Assembly: GCA_031272895.1 (NCBI GenBank) | Contig: JAISSW010000015.1 | Location: 1-56,396, forward strand | Source: Clostridium sp. | Lineage (GTDB): Bacteria; Bacillota; Clostridia; Oscillospirales; Acutalibacteraceae | Direction: 5' to 3' | DNA length: 56,396 nucleotides | Shown: positions 43,284 through 52,564 of the stretch, piece after piece | How positions within the stretch are numbered: the stretch's first letter is position 1 | How the letters are laid out: every line of letters begins with the position of its first letter | Translations under genes and position numbers: made by a program | The notes under the pieces: model-generated | Databases searched by the model: none | What the model saw: the letters and a program-made list of their open reading frames with translations, nothing else | What the model was told of the DNA's origin: nothing

Positions 43284-44384
43284 CTACACTTTCAGCTCGC
43301 TGTCCAGGTCAATCACCGGTCCCTTTTCCTCCGTTTCGGAGCTGAGGTCTATCTTCCAGCCGGTAAGCTTAGCCGCAAGCCGCACATTCTGCCCCCTGTT
43401 GCCGATTGCAAGGGAAAGCTGGTTATCCGGCACTATAACGTGCGCCGAATGCTCGGACTCCGAAACAATTTCCACCTTAAGCACCTCCGCGGGTGAAAGT
43501 GAGGAGGCAATGTATTCGGAAATATCCTCGCTGTAGGGAATTATGTCAATACGCTCTCCGCTGAGCGTGTCCGTAATACGCCCGACACGCTGGCTGCGCG
43601 GACCAATGCAAGCGCCGATTGGGTCAATGTTCTCGTCCTCGCTGTAGACGGAAATCTTCGTCCTTGCGCCGGCCTCACGGCTGACGTCCTTGATTTTAAC
43701 AACCCCATCACCGATTTCCGGCACCTCCAGCTCAAACAGGCGGCGCACAAGTCCGGGGTCCTTGCGGCTGAGGACGGGGCGCGGCTTGCGCTCTTTCTCT
43801 GTTGCCCGCACGTCGGAAACATAAAGCTTAATCAGGTCCCCCTCACGGAAGTCCTCCTCCGGAAGCTGCGCGGAACGCGGGAGCAACTCCTCGTTTTTGC
43901 CAAGCTCAACAAAGGCGTCGCCGGTGTTGGGGTCAATGCGCACAACGCGCACGGTAATAATCTGCCCCAAAATCTGCGCGTAACGGTCAAGGATAATCCC
44001 ATTCTCCGCCTCGCGTATACCTGAGCGCAGCACATGCTTTACCTTGTCGGCAACGACGCGGGAAAGCTTGCGCGGCTCAACGTCAATCTCAATAATGTCG
44101 CCGATTTTTGCGTCCGGCTTATAGCGCTGCGCCTCCTCCGGCAGAATATCCGTCGCCTCGTCGATAATTTCGCTCACCACACTCTTGCGCAGGTAAACGC
44201 GCATGGTTTCGGTTTCCGCGTCAATGCTGCAAAAAACAAAGTCCTCTCGCTCCTCGCGCTCCTTGTAGTCCTTCTTCACCGCAGTGACTATCGCCTTTTC
44301 CAGCGCGCCAATCAGCGTTTCCATCGGAATCCCGCGCTGCTCGCACAGCATACGCAACGCCACAAAAAGTTCCTTCATGTCCAT
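43284..44384 (-). CDS. nusA: Transcription termination/antitermination factor NusA
   Basis: RNA-polymerase elongation factor acting in pausing, termination and antitermination. The product has the N-terminal polymerase-binding domain (MDMKELFVALRMLCEQRG), an S1 domain (about 130-200) and two KH domains with GACIGPRSQRV and IGNRGQNVRLAAKLTGW. Three ATGs lie close together; 44393 is 2 bases from AGGGAG, so the one at 44384, 10 bases away, is preferred. This gives 366 residues, the size of short NusA without extra C-terminal acidic repeats. It follows rimP after 34 bases. Confidence 0.95.
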   Translation of the reverse strand: MDMKELFVALRMLCEQRGIPMETLIGALEKAIVTAVKKDYKEREEREDFVFCSIDAETETMRVYLRKSVVSEIIDEATDILPEEAQRYKPDAKIGDIIEIDVEPRKLSRVVADKVKHVLRSGIREAENGIILDRYAQILGQIITVRVVRIDPNTGDAFVELGKNEELLPRSAQLPEEDFREGDLIKLYVSDVRATEKERKPRPVLSRKDPGLVRRLFELEVPEIGDGVVKIKDVSREAGARTKISVYSEDENIDPIGACIGPRSQRVGRITDTLSGERIDIIPYSEDISEYIASSLSPAEVLKVEIVSESEHSAHVIVPDNQLSLAIGNRGQNVRLAAKLTGWKIDLSSETEEKGPVIDLDSELKV

Positions 44385-44418
44385 TTCTTTCATTCTCCCT
44401 TTGGTTTTTTATGTTTGC

Positions 44419-44886
44419 TTAAAAGTCATCCGCCTTAACCCACGCGCATTCGCGCAGCTCGCAGCACATAGCTCGCCCGTCCGGCAGCTCCAGCGTGAAG
44501 CTTTTTCCCTCCGCCTGAGCTAAAACGCCCCGGTAATCCTTCTGTCCCTCAAAGGCGCTTTGCAGCCGCAGAAAAACCCTTTGCCCAACATAGGCGGCAA
44601 GCTGCTCCTGCGTGCGCAGGCGGCGCTCAAGTCCGGGGCTGGAAACCTGCAGGCGGTAGCTTGCGTCAATTAGGTCGCTTTCGTCCAACAGCGGGTCAAT
44701 GGCGCGGGACATAGCTTCGCAGTCGTCAATGCAGATTCCGCCGAGTTTGTCGATTGTGATGAGCAAAATCCAATCGGCTCCCTCCTTAAAAAAGCGGACA
44801 TCCCACAGTGAAAGACCGAGTTCATTTGCAAGGGGCAGCGCCATTTCGCGTACCCGTTCGGCTACACCGCCGCTTGCCTTTGCCAC
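44419..44886 (-). CDS. rimP: Ribosome maturation factor RimP
   Basis: Assembly factor for the 30S subunit. The 155-residue product has the RimP signature WDVRFFKEGADWILLITID with IDDCEAMSRAIDPLLDE and SSPGLERRL. The start is decided by the ribosome-binding site: AAAGGGG lies 7 bases before GTG 44886, but only 1-2 bases before the upstream in-frame TTG at 44892. It is the first gene of the translation operon and is preceded by a consensus promoter and a leader of about 70 bases. Confidence 0.93.
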   Translation of the reverse strand: MAKASGGVAERVREMALPLANELGLSLWDVRFFKEGADWILLITIDKLGGICIDDCEAMSRAIDPLLDESDLIDASYRLQVSSPGLERRLRTQEQLAAYVGQRVFLRLQSAFEGQKDYRGVLAQAEGKSFTLELPDGRAMCCELRECAWVKADDF

Positions 44887-44965
44887 GCCCAAACCCCTTT
44901 CTGACAGAAAAGAGCGGGTAACTGACCCACTCTACTCTGCGTTCACTCACTCTAACCTTGGCATT

Positions 44966-44994
44966 ATTATAGCATACAGGCGCTGTTTTGTCAA
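44966..44994 (-). promoter_or_regulatory. Consensus promoter of the rimP-nusA-ylxR-infB-rbfA-nrnA operon
   Basis: Minus strand: TTGACA (44989-44994), exactly 17 bp, TATAAT (44966-44971); a perfect sigma-A match. Confidence 0.92.
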
Positions 44995-45012
44995 GCCCCA
45001 AGGGGCTTATTC

Positions 45013-45042
45013 TTGCCTGAGGGGTATAAAATGTGCTATAAT
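45013..45042 (+). promoter_or_regulatory. Promoter of coaE
   Basis: TTGCCT (45013-45018), 18-bp spacer, extended -10 TGCTATAAT ending at 45042, 31 bases before the ATG. It is back-to-back with the rimP promoter; the two -35 boxes are 18 bases apart. Confidence 0.7.
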
Positions 45043-45073
45043 ACCCCTGAGCGGCGGCGGCAAGGAGGTTTTT

Positions 45074-45661
45074 ATGCGCTTAATCGGAATAATCGGACCG
45101 ACAGGGGCGGGCAAAAGCTCACTTTGCGCGGCACTGGCAGCAAATGGCTGCGTTGTGCTTGACGGCGACAGGCTGGCCCGCAGGGCAACCCTGCCGGGCG
45201 CCGCGGTGCTCAATAAGCTTGCCGGCGAATTCGGCGCGGATATTTTGGACAAAAACGGCGTTCTTGACCGCAAGCTGCTGGCTGCCCGCGCGTTTGCGAA
45301 CCCTTTTTCAACGGCGCGGCTTAACGAGATTATCCAGCCCGCCATTGCACGGCTGACACGGGCGTACCTGACACGCTTTTCGGCTCCGCTTATTTTTTTG
45401 GAGGGGGCGGCACTCCAGGACAGCCCCCTTGCCGAGGACTGCGCCGCATTTGTGGCCGTCAGCGCGCCCGAGGAGCTGCGTCTTGCCCGCGTGATGGTAC
45501 GCGACAAGCTGACGCGAGAGGAAGCTGAAATGCGAATGAACGCCCAGCGAAGCGACGAGGATTACCGGGCGCTTGCGGACTACGTTGTGCTGAACGACGG
45601 CAGCGCTAACCTTGAGGAGCAGGCAAAAAAACTTTTGGAGGAGCTTGAATGTATAAGCTGA
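45074..45661 (+). CDS. coaE: Dephospho-CoA kinase
   Basis: Phosphorylates dephospho-CoA, the last step of CoA synthesis. The 195-residue protein begins with the P-loop IIGPTGAGKSS (residues 6-16), followed by VVLDGDRLAR, and a lid with RMNAQRSDEDYRALADYVVLNDG, the CoaE signature. The D-x-D motif before the substrate site is D-G-D rather than the usual D-A-D. ATG 45074 has AAGGAGG 7 bases upstream; the long open frame back to 44699 runs antisense to rimP and is rejected. Its last 13 bases overlap the next gene. Confidence 0.92.
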   Translation: MRLIGIIGPTGAGKSSLCAALAANGCVVLDGDRLARRATLPGAAVLNKLAGEFGADILDKNGVLDRKLLAARAFANPFSTARLNEIIQPAIARLTRAYLTRFSAPLIFLEGAALQDSPLAEDCAAFVAVSAPEELRLARVMVRDKLTREEAEMRMNAQRSDEDYRALADYVVLNDGSANLEEQAKKLLEELECIS

Positions 45662-46659
45662 AAACCCTTTTGCGCAGAATAAGCAGAATGAGCCTTGGAC
45701 GCCTTAAAAGCAACCTTGAGCAGGTTCACGACCAAAGCGGGCGCGCAAGAGTTCTTCTGCTTGCGGATATGCTTTGGTGTGCCCTGCGCTACGGCGTGGG
45801 CTATCTTGATTACAATGTGTTTGGCTTTGCGTTTGTGCGCGGCAAAAAGCGCGGGACATATTTCACAATGAACCACAACCAACGCCTGAGCCTTGCTGTT
45901 AACGACAGGGCTGTTCGCCGGGAGTTTATAGACAAAATCTGCTTTAATAAGCGCTTTAATTGGGCGCTGGGGCGGCAATGGATAGATTTGCGCGAGGCCG
46001 GCGCAAGCGGCTTTGCGGAGTTCCTTGGGGGCAAGGGCGACTTTTTTGCAAAAAAAATTGACGGCTGCGGCGGCAACGGCATTGAGAAAATCAGCACGGC
46101 GGACGAAGGCCCGACAGCCCTGCGCGAGCGTCTTTTGCAAAACGGGCAATACCTTGCGGAGGAAACCCTGCGCCAGCACCCCGAGCTTGATGTCCTAAAC
46201 CCTGCCGGGGTTAACACCCTGCGCCTTTGCACAGTACAAAAGGACGGCAAGGCCAAGCTTGCCTATGCCCTGCTGCGCGTGGGCGGCGGCACAAGCGCCG
46301 TTGATAATATCTCCGCGGGCGGAATGTATTGTCCTGTGGACGAAAACGGCAGGGTTACCGCGGACGCTTTTTGCGACAAGCTTTTCGGCACCGTTGCGGC
46401 GCACCCTGTTACCGGCGCTGTATTCAAGGGCTTCAGTGTTCCGCTGTTTGCCCAAGCGGTTGAGCTTGTAATCAAAGCGGCGGAGGCTACGCCGGAAATG
46501 GGCTATGTCGGCTGGGACGTCGCAATCACTCCAAATGCCCCCGTGCTTGTGGAGGGCAACGCCGTACCCAGCTACGACATGAGCCAAAACTACCGCCACA
46601 TTGGGCTGCGGGGCGGCAACCTGCCGTTCTTCAGGGAGTTTTTCGGCGAAATATTTTGA
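45649..46659 (+). CDS. Sugar-transfer-associated ATP-grasp protein
   Basis: A 336-residue protein of the family I know as ATPgrasp_ST (Pfam PF14397), which is found with glycosyltransferases in surface-polysaccharide loci and resembles enzymes that join an amino or acid group to a sugar. ATP-grasp features are GGKGDFFAKKIDGCGGNGI for the phosphate loop, YLAEETLRQHPELDVLNP, and AITPNAPVLVEGNAVPS with metal ligands at the end. There is no signal peptide. It overlaps coaE by 13 bases, so it is co-transcribed with a CoA-synthesis gene and not with any glycosyltransferase here. The substrate is unknown. Confidence 0.8.
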   Translation: MYKLKTLLRRISRMSLGRLKSNLEQVHDQSGRARVLLLADMLWCALRYGVGYLDYNVFGFAFVRGKKRGTYFTMNHNQRLSLAVNDRAVRREFIDKICFNKRFNWALGRQWIDLREAGASGFAEFLGGKGDFFAKKIDGCGGNGIEKISTADEGPTALRERLLQNGQYLAEETLRQHPELDVLNPAGVNTLRLCTVQKDGKAKLAYALLRVGGGTSAVDNISAGGMYCPVDENGRVTADAFCDKLFGTVAAHPVTGAVFKGFSVPLFAQAVELVIKAAEATPEMGYVGWDVAITPNAPVLVEGNAVPSYDMSQNYRHIGLRGGNLPFFREFFGEIF

Positions 46660-46684
46660 CATTATCCCTGCCTTGTGCTATACT
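46656..46684 (+). promoter_or_regulatory. Promoter of the GH20 gene
   Basis: TTGACA (46656-46661), 17-bp spacer, TATACT (46679-46684). The -35 box overlaps the stop codon of the preceding gene. Confidence 0.85.
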
Positions 46685-46718
46685 CAAGTGACAATAAAAT
46701 GAAACGGAGCTGAGCAAT

Positions 46719-48173
46719 ATGCCACGCCAAGATTTGCAGATAACCCCATACCCAAATAAGATTACCCTCACGGGCGGAAGTGTCGCCGCCGACGTTACAC
46801 CGGAGCTTAACTATGACGAGGGGCTCCCTAAGGAGGGCTACCGCCTTGAGCTTGCGGCGCAGGGGATTAAAATAACCGCCGCGGACGAGAGCGGTGCTTT
46901 TTATGCAAGGCAAAGCCTTAAGCAGCTGAGCTTCGCGGCACAGGACGGGCAAATCCCCTGCTGCGTGATTGAGGACGCGCCCCGCTTTGAATACCGCGGC
47001 TTTATGCTGGACTGTGCCCGCCACATGACAGCCATTGAGGACATAAAAAAGCTGATTGACGCGATGGCGCTGATGAAGCTCAACTATTTCCACTGGCACC
47101 TGACGGACGACCAAGGCTGGAGGGTTCATATCCACAAATATCCGCGCTTGACAGAGATTGGCAGCTTCCGCAAGGGCAGCCACTTCGGTCACGAAAGCAC
47201 CCACAGCGAGGAGGTCTACGGCGGGCATTACACCCACGACGAGCTGCGGGAGATTATTGCCTATTGCGCGGAAAGGCACATTACCGTTGTGCCGGAGCTT
47301 GACCTGCCGGGGCATACCACCTGTGCCATTGCCGCCCACCCGGAGCTTAGCTGCACGGGGCTGCAGCTGGAGGTTGGCACTAAGCAGGGTATCTATAAGG
47401 ATATTCTTTGCGTAGGCAAGGACGAGGTTCTGCAATTTGTCTACGATGTGCTGGAGGAATTCTGCAGCATTTTCCCGGGTGAATACTTCCACATTGGCGG
47501 CGACGAGGCCCCAAAAAAGCGCTGGAGGGAATGCGAAAAATGCCAGCAGCGCATGAAGGACGAGGGGCTCGAGAACGAGCAGCAGCTGCAGGGCTGGTTC
47601 AACAAAAAAATCGCGGCTTTCCTTGCGGAGCGGGGAAAGAAAACAATCGTGTGGAACGAGGGGCTTTACAGCGGCAAAATGGGCGACGAGGTTATAGCCC
47701 AGCGCTGGTTTGACCCGGGACGCTTTGCCCTGCGCTTTGCCAACAAGGGCGGCAAGGTAATAATGAGCGAGGAACACTCCAACTACCTTGATTACCCCTA
47801 TGGGCGCACCCCGCTGAAGAAAACATATAAATACAACGCACTGTGCAAGGGCTTGAGCGACGAGGGAAAGGCGAATGTAATCGGCGTGGAGGCTCCCTGC
47901 TGGACGGAGCATATGCGCGACTTCACCCGCGTTGGCTACATGGTGTTCCCGCGGCTGTGCGCCCTTGCTGAAAACGGCTGGACGCCTGAGCAGGCAAAGG
48001 ATTACAAGGGCTTCATGCGGCGTTTGCCAAGCCTTATGCGTCAGCTGCACGGCATTGGGATAACAACCGCGGCGCCAAGGGCTTGGAATCCCCCGTTTGC
48101 GCAGCGAATAAAGCAAACCCTGCAGCAGGCAAAGGGGATTTATCGCGCCGATTACCCCTGCACCGGCGATTAA
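46719..48173 (+). CDS. GH20 beta-N-acetylhexosaminidase, apparently cytoplasmic
   Basis: Removes terminal N-acetylglucosamine or -galactosamine from glycans by substrate-assisted catalysis. The 484-residue enzyme has the small GH20b domain (about 1-90) and a TIM barrel with FHWHLTDDQGWR, ELDLPGHT and the catalytic pair Asp262-Glu263 in HIGGDEAPKKRW. There is no signal peptide, so it should act on imported sugars such as chitobiose, mucin fragments or muropeptide sugars. CGGAGC precedes the ATG. It has its own promoter and stands apart from other sugar genes. Confidence 0.92.
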   Translation: MPRQDLQITPYPNKITLTGGSVAADVTPELNYDEGLPKEGYRLELAAQGIKITAADESGAFYARQSLKQLSFAAQDGQIPCCVIEDAPRFEYRGFMLDCARHMTAIEDIKKLIDAMALMKLNYFHWHLTDDQGWRVHIHKYPRLTEIGSFRKGSHFGHESTHSEEVYGGHYTHDELREIIAYCAERHITVVPELDLPGHTTCAIAAHPELSCTGLQLEVGTKQGIYKDILCVGKDEVLQFVYDVLEEFCSIFPGEYFHIGGDEAPKKRWRECEKCQQRMKDEGLENEQQLQGWFNKKIAAFLAERGKKTIVWNEGLYSGKMGDEVIAQRWFDPGRFALRFANKGGKVIMSEEHSNYLDYPYGRTPLKKTYKYNALCKGLSDEGKANVIGVEAPCWTEHMRDFTRVGYMVFPRLCALAENGWTPEQAKDYKGFMRRLPSLMRQLHGIGITTAAPRAWNPPFAQRIKQTLQQAKGIYRADYPCTGD

Positions 48174-48184
48174 GCGGGGCTTAA

Positions 48185-48213
48185 TTGCAAAAAACTACGG
48201 TATATGGTATAAT
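48185..48213 (+). promoter_or_regulatory. Promoter of leuS
   Basis: TTGCAA (48185-48190), 17-bp spacer, TATAAT (48208-48213) with an extended TGG. The leader to the ATG is about 35 bases, too short for a T-box riboswitch. Confidence 0.8.
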
Positions 48214-48254
48214 ATCCGCAACCAAACCAAAGCTAAATTTTTTGGAGGGTGAAG

Positions 48255-50690
48255 ATGAAACCATATAGCCAAAGGGTTGACCAGAAATGGCAAAAGCGCT
48301 GGGAGGACGCCGGCGTTTATCGTTTCCGTCAAGGGGAAAAGGACAAAAAAATCTACTTGCTGGAGATGTTTTCTTATCCCTCCGGCAGCAAGCTGCACCT
48401 TGGTCACTGGTGGAACTATTCCCTACCTGACAGCTGGGGTCGCATGAAGCATATGCAGGGCTATGACGTGTTTCATCCCATGGGCTTTGACGCCTTTGGT
48501 CTGCCCGCCGAAAACTTTGCCATACGCTCCGGTGTCCACCCCAAGGACTCCACGGAGGCGAATATTGCAACCATGGAACGCCAGCTGCGGGAGATTGGCT
48601 GCACCTATGATTGGGAAACGGAGCTTACCACTTGCTCCCCCGAATATTATAAATGGACTCAATGGCTGTTTTTACAGCTCTATAAGCACGGGCTTGCCTA
48701 CCGCAAGGAAGCGCCGGTAAACTGGTGCGAAAGCTGCAAAACTGTCCTTGCCAACGAGCAGGCAAGCGGCGGCGAGTGCGAGCGCTGCGGCAGCCCCGTT
48801 ATCCGCCGCAGCATGACGCAGTGGTTCTTCAAAATAACCGACTATGCTCAGGAGCTTTTGGACTGTCTGCCTGAGCTTGACTGGCCGGAGAAAACAAAGC
48901 GCATTCAGGAAAACTGGATAGGGCGCTCCGCAGGCGCGGAGGTCAGCTTCAAGCTTGAGGGCAAGGATATGCAAATCACCGTGTTCACATCCCGTGTGGA
49001 CACGCTCATGGGTCTGAGCTACATGGTGCTTGCGCCGGAGAGCGCCTACACCGCCCAGGTTATTACCCCGGAGCATAAAGCCGCCTGCGAGGAATACATA
49101 GCCGAGGCGGCGCGCAAAAGTGAAATTGAGCGCACAGGCACAGCCGACGAAAAAACAGGCGTATTCACAGGCTCTTGGGCAATCCACCCGCTGACGGGCG
49201 AGCGTGTTCCAATTTGGCTTGCGGATTACGTTATAGCAACCTACGGCACGGGCGCGGTTATGGCTGTTCCCGCCCACGACGAGCGCGACTTTGCCTTTGC
49301 AACAAAATATTCCCTACCCATTCACGAGGTAATTGCCGACAGGGACGGCGTAAGCCAAGAGCTGCCCTACTGTCAGTACGGCTCCTTAGTCAACAGCGGA
49401 AAATACACCGGGCTTTCCACCGAGGACGCAAAAAAAGCGATTGTTGCGGATTTGGGGAAAATAGGCATGGGCAATGAAAAAATCAATTACAGGCTGCGGG
49501 ACTGGTCCGTCAGCCGCCAAAGGTATTGGGGCGCCCCCATTCCGATGGTATATTGTGACGACTGCGGCGCCGTTCCCGTGCCGGAAAGCGAGCTGCCCGT
49601 CACCCTGCCCTACGACGTAGAATTCCGCCCGAGCGGGCAATCCCCGCTGGCAAGCCACGAGGGCTTCTTGAACTGCAAATGCCCAAGCTGCGGCAAGAGC
49701 GCAAAGCGGGAGGCGGACACTATGGACACCTTCGTTTGCTCCAGCTGGTATTATTTGCGCTACCCCGACGCGCACAACAGCAACGAGCCGTGGAGCGCCG
49801 ACAAGGCAAAATATTTTATGCCGGTGGATAAATACGTCGGCGGGGTTGAACACGCGGCAATGCACCTGCTTTACGCAAGGTTTATCTATAAGGCGCTCAG
49901 GGATATGGGCTTTGCCTTCGGCGACGAGCCGTTCAAATCGCTGGTGCATCAGGGCGTAATCCTTGGCAGCGACGGCTTTAAGATGAGCAAAACGCGCGGC
50001 AACACCGTCGCCCCGGACGACTACGTTGCAAAATACGGCTCTGACGTTTTTCGCCTGTATTTGGCGTTTGGTTTCAGCTATGTTGACGGCGGACCCTGGA
50101 AGGACGAGGGCTTACTTGCCATAGCACGGTTTTTCAGCAAATTCCAAAGCGCCGTGGAAAGCTTTGTTGCTCAGGGCGAGGACGGCAAGAGCGCCGTTGA
50201 GGACAAGGAGCTTGAATATGTGCGCCACAACACAATCCGCCTTGTCAGCGCCGATATTGAGCGCTTCCAGTTCAACACCGCCGTTGCACGGCTTATGGAG
50301 CTGGTGACGGCCATAGGCAAGTATCAGCGCGTTGAGGGGCATTCCCAAGCCTATCTGCGCAGCGTGCTTGAGGATTTTATACTGCTTATCTCCCCCTTTG
50401 TGCCGCACTGCGCGGAGGAAATGTGGGAGGCAATGGGACATACTGACTTTGTTTATAACCAGAGCTGGCCCGTGTTCGATAAAACCAAGCTGGTGCTGGA
50501 CACGGTTGAGCTTGCCGTACAGCTTAACGGTGCGGTTCGCGAGCGTGTTACCGTCAGCGCGGGCGCAAGCAACGAGGAAATTCAGGCGGCGGCGTTGGCA
50601 CTGCCTAAAATCGCCGATTTGCTTGAGGGCAAGCAAATTAAAAAGGTGATTGTGGTGCCAAAGCGCCTTATCAATATTGTTGCGGGATAA
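48255..50690 (+). CDS. leuS: Leucyl-tRNA synthetase
   Basis: Charges tRNA-Leu. The 811-residue class I synthetase has HLGH (48-51, the HIGH motif) and KMSKT (576-580, the KMSKS motif), a zinc-binding CESC..CERC pair near 165-185, the CP1 editing domain with GTGAVMAVPAHDERD, and the C-terminal anticodon-binding domain. In the editing domain the usual TTRPDT motif reads TSRVDT, with Val in place of Pro. ATG 48255 follows GGAGGG; the GTG at 48249 overlaps that site. Length is within the bacterial range. Confidence 0.96.
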   Translation: MKPYSQRVDQKWQKRWEDAGVYRFRQGEKDKKIYLLEMFSYPSGSKLHLGHWWNYSLPDSWGRMKHMQGYDVFHPMGFDAFGLPAENFAIRSGVHPKDSTEANIATMERQLREIGCTYDWETELTTCSPEYYKWTQWLFLQLYKHGLAYRKEAPVNWCESCKTVLANEQASGGECERCGSPVIRRSMTQWFFKITDYAQELLDCLPELDWPEKTKRIQENWIGRSAGAEVSFKLEGKDMQITVFTSRVDTLMGLSYMVLAPESAYTAQVITPEHKAACEEYIAEAARKSEIERTGTADEKTGVFTGSWAIHPLTGERVPIWLADYVIATYGTGAVMAVPAHDERDFAFATKYSLPIHEVIADRDGVSQELPYCQYGSLVNSGKYTGLSTEDAKKAIVADLGKIGMGNEKINYRLRDWSVSRQRYWGAPIPMVYCDDCGAVPVPESELPVTLPYDVEFRPSGQSPLASHEGFLNCKCPSCGKSAKREADTMDTFVCSSWYYLRYPDAHNSNEPWSADKAKYFMPVDKYVGGVEHAAMHLLYARFIYKALRDMGFAFGDEPFKSLVHQGVILGSDGFKMSKTRGNTVAPDDYVAKYGSDVFRLYLAFGFSYVDGGPWKDEGLLAIARFFSKFQSAVESFVAQGEDGKSAVEDKELEYVRHNTIRLVSADIERFQFNTAVARLMELVTAIGKYQRVEGHSQAYLRSVLEDFILLISPFVPHCAEEMWEAMGHTDFVYNQSWPVFDKTKLVLDTVELAVQLNGAVRERVTVSAGASNEEIQAAALALPKIADLLEGKQIKKVIVVPKRLINIVAG

Positions 50691-51456
50691 AAAGCGGCTG
50701 CGCGCCGCGGCAACCTACGGAAGCCTTGCGTTACTGTTGGGGCTTTGCGGTTTTGTCTTTCGGCAGAGCTATGTTTACCTGAGCCAACCGGTTGCGGGGC
50801 AGACAATAGAAAGCACGCTGCCGGTCACAAGCAACGAGCAAGCCACTACCGCCGCGCAAAGCACCGAGCCGCCAAGCACTGCCGAGCTATCCTCCGCAAC
50901 AACAGGCGGCGTAAGCGTTACTACCGTGGCGACAACCGCGGCGGCAACTGCAAGCCGAACCACACAAAGCACCCAACCCATAAACACCACCAAACCCACA
51001 ACCACAAGCACCACCAAGGCTACCGCCGCGAAACAAACGACCACCGTGCAGGAAAAAAAACTGAGCGGCAGCGACATAATAAAGGCAAAAGAGGAAATCA
51101 TGCGGCTTTGCAATGCCGAGCGCAAAAAATATGGTCTTCCGGCGCTTGAATACGGCGGAATTGCCCTGCAAGCGGCAAGCAGCGTCCGGGCGGCGGAGGC
51201 GGCTAAGCTGTGGGGGCACAGCAGACCTGACGGGCGCAAGTGGTCAACGGTGCTGCTGGAGCATGGGGTTATTTCTACAAACGGCGCGGAGAACCTGGGC
51301 AAGGGTACCGAGGACCCCGCAAAGCTTGTTAACGCTTGGCTGGCTTCCCCCGGCCACAGGAAGAACCTGCTTGACCCGCTTGTTACAACGGTCGCCATCG
51401 GCTTCTTCCGCGATAAGGACGGCGTGGCGTATTGGGCACAGCTGATGGTGGAATAA
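50680..51456 (+). CDS. Membrane-anchored CAP/SCP-domain protein
   Basis: A ~258-residue surface protein. A basic start (RDKKRLRAA) leads into one hydrophobic signal-anchor (about YGSLALLLGLCGFVF), then a Ser/Thr-rich linker of about 100 residues made of TTAA, TTKPTT and similar runs, then a C-terminal CAP (SCP/PR1) domain: CNAERKKYGLPAL, GHSRPDGRKWSTVL, GAENL and AWLASPGHRKNLL. The CAP ligands (His in GHSRPDG, Glu in GAENL, His in SPGHR) are present. The start is uncertain: TTG 50680 or 50677, inside the end of leuS, without a clear ribosome-binding site. Function unknown; related proteins occur in spore-former envelopes. Confidence 0.8.
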   Translation: MRDKKRLRAAATYGSLALLLGLCGFVFRQSYVYLSQPVAGQTIESTLPVTSNEQATTAAQSTEPPSTAELSSATTGGVSVTTVATTAAATASRTTQSTQPINTTKPTTTSTTKATAAKQTTTVQEKKLSGSDIIKAKEEIMRLCNAERKKYGLPALEYGGIALQAASSVRAAEAAKLWGHSRPDGRKWSTVLLEHGVISTNGAENLGKGTEDPAKLVNAWLASPGHRKNLLDPLVTTVAIGFFRDKDGVAYWAQLMVE

Positions 51457-51463
51457 AAAACAA

Positions 51464-51488
51464 CCGGGCGGCCACACTGACCGCCCGG
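51464..51488. terminator. Bidirectional terminator between the CAP gene and gapA
   Basis: Perfect 8-bp stem CCGGGCGG / CCGCCCGG with a 9-base loop. On the minus strand it is followed by TTGTTTTTT, on the plus strand by CTTTGCTTT. Confidence 0.85.
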
Positions 51489-51504
51489 CTTTGCTTTGCG
51501 CGTC

Positions 51505-52518
51505 TTACGCAAGCTCTGCAAAGTATTTGATTGTGCGCACCATTTGGCTGGTGTAGCTGTTCTCGTTGTCATACCAAGAAACAACCTTAACCAGGGTTTT
51601 GCCGCCGTCAAGCGCCGTAACCTTGGTCTGCGTTGCGTCAAACAGCGAGCCGTAGGTGATACCGATAATGTCAGAGGAAACAAGCTCCTCTTCGGTGTAG
51701 CCAAAGCTGGCGGATTGAGCAGCCTTCATTGCGGCGTTCACGTCCGCGACGGTAACGCTGCCGTTGACCACGGCAACAAGCTCCGTGGTGGAACCCGTGG
51801 GCACGGGCACACGCTGCGCGGAGCCGTCCAGCTTACCGGCGAGCGCAGGGATAACAAGCCCGATTGCCTTTGCCGCGCCTGTTGAGTTAGGCACAATATT
51901 GACTGCCGCGGCGCGCGCACGGCGCAGGTCGCCCTTGCGGTGCGGACCGTCAAGCACCATTTGGTCGCCGGTGTACGCGTGGATTGTGGTCATAAAGCCC
52001 TTTTCAATGGCAGCCAGCTTGTTGAGCGCGTTTGCCATTGGAGCAAGGCAGTTTGTCGTGCAGGAGGCGGCGGAAATGATTGTGTCCTCCTTGGTCAGAA
52101 TGTCCTCGTTGACGGAGAACACGACCGTGGGCAGGTCATTGCCCGCGGGGGCGGAGATGACTACTTTCTTTGCGCCGGCGTCAATGTGGGCCTGGCTCTT
52201 TGCCTTGCTTGCAAAAAAGCCCGTGCATTCCAGAACAACGTCAACACCAAGCTCTTTCCAGGGCAGCAGGGCGGGGTCCTTTTGGGCATAAATCTTAATG
52301 GACTGCCCCTCCACGGTGATGATGTCGCCGTCAACACTGACGGAATCGCCCTTGGCGTAACGCCCTTGGCTTGAGTCATACTTGAGCAGGTGGGCAAGCA
52401 TTTTTGCGTCGGTAAGGTCGTTGATTGCGACGATTTCGTAGCCGGGGGCGCCGAACATCTGCCTGAAAGCAAGGCGACCGATACGCCCGAATCCGTTGAT
52501 TGCAACTTTAACTGCCAT
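51505..52518 (-). CDS. gapA: Glyceraldehyde-3-phosphate dehydrogenase, type I
   Basis: NAD-dependent glycolytic enzyme of 337 residues. The Rossmann start [20 protein letters not shown], the catalytic Cys153 in [10 protein letters not shown], the phosphate-binding [10 protein letters not shown] loop and the S-loop ([20 protein letters not shown]) are all standard. Asp34 of AINDL is the usual NAD-selecting residue. ATG 52518 follows GGAGGAAAAAA; the frame's 52 extra upstream codons cover the promoter. It is a single-gene unit between a consensus-like promoter and a strong terminator. Confidence 0.97.
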   Translation of the reverse strand: MAVKVAINGFGRIGRLAFRQMFGAPGYEIVAINDLTDAKMLAHLLKYDSSQGRYAKGDSVSVDGDIITVEGQSIKIYAQKDPALLPWKELGVDVVLECTGFFASKAKSQAHIDAGAKKVVISAPAGNDLPTVVFSVNEDILTKEDTIISAASCTTNCLAPMANALNKLAAIEKGFMTTIHAYTGDQMVLDGPHRKGDLRRARAAAVNIVPNSTGAAKAIGLVIPALAGKLDGSAQRVPVPTGSTTELVAVVNGSVTVADVNAAMKAAQSASFGYTEEELVSSDIIGITYGSLFDATQTKVTALDGGKTLVKVVSWYDNENSYTSQMVRTIKYFAELA

Positions 52519-52564
52519 TGTTTTTTCCTCCGTGATGGATAATTTTGTATTGTGCATACGCCAT

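Noticed and set aside
46662-48116. A 484-codon open frame antisense to the GH20 gene
   Set aside because: It mirrors the GH20 gene almost base for base, has no ribosome-binding site and no protein-like motifs; it follows from the GC-rich codon use of the sense strand.
48214-48254. Possible T-box leader of leuS
   Set aside because: Only about 35 bases separate the promoter from the ATG; a T-box needs well over 150 bases and no T-box sequence was seen.
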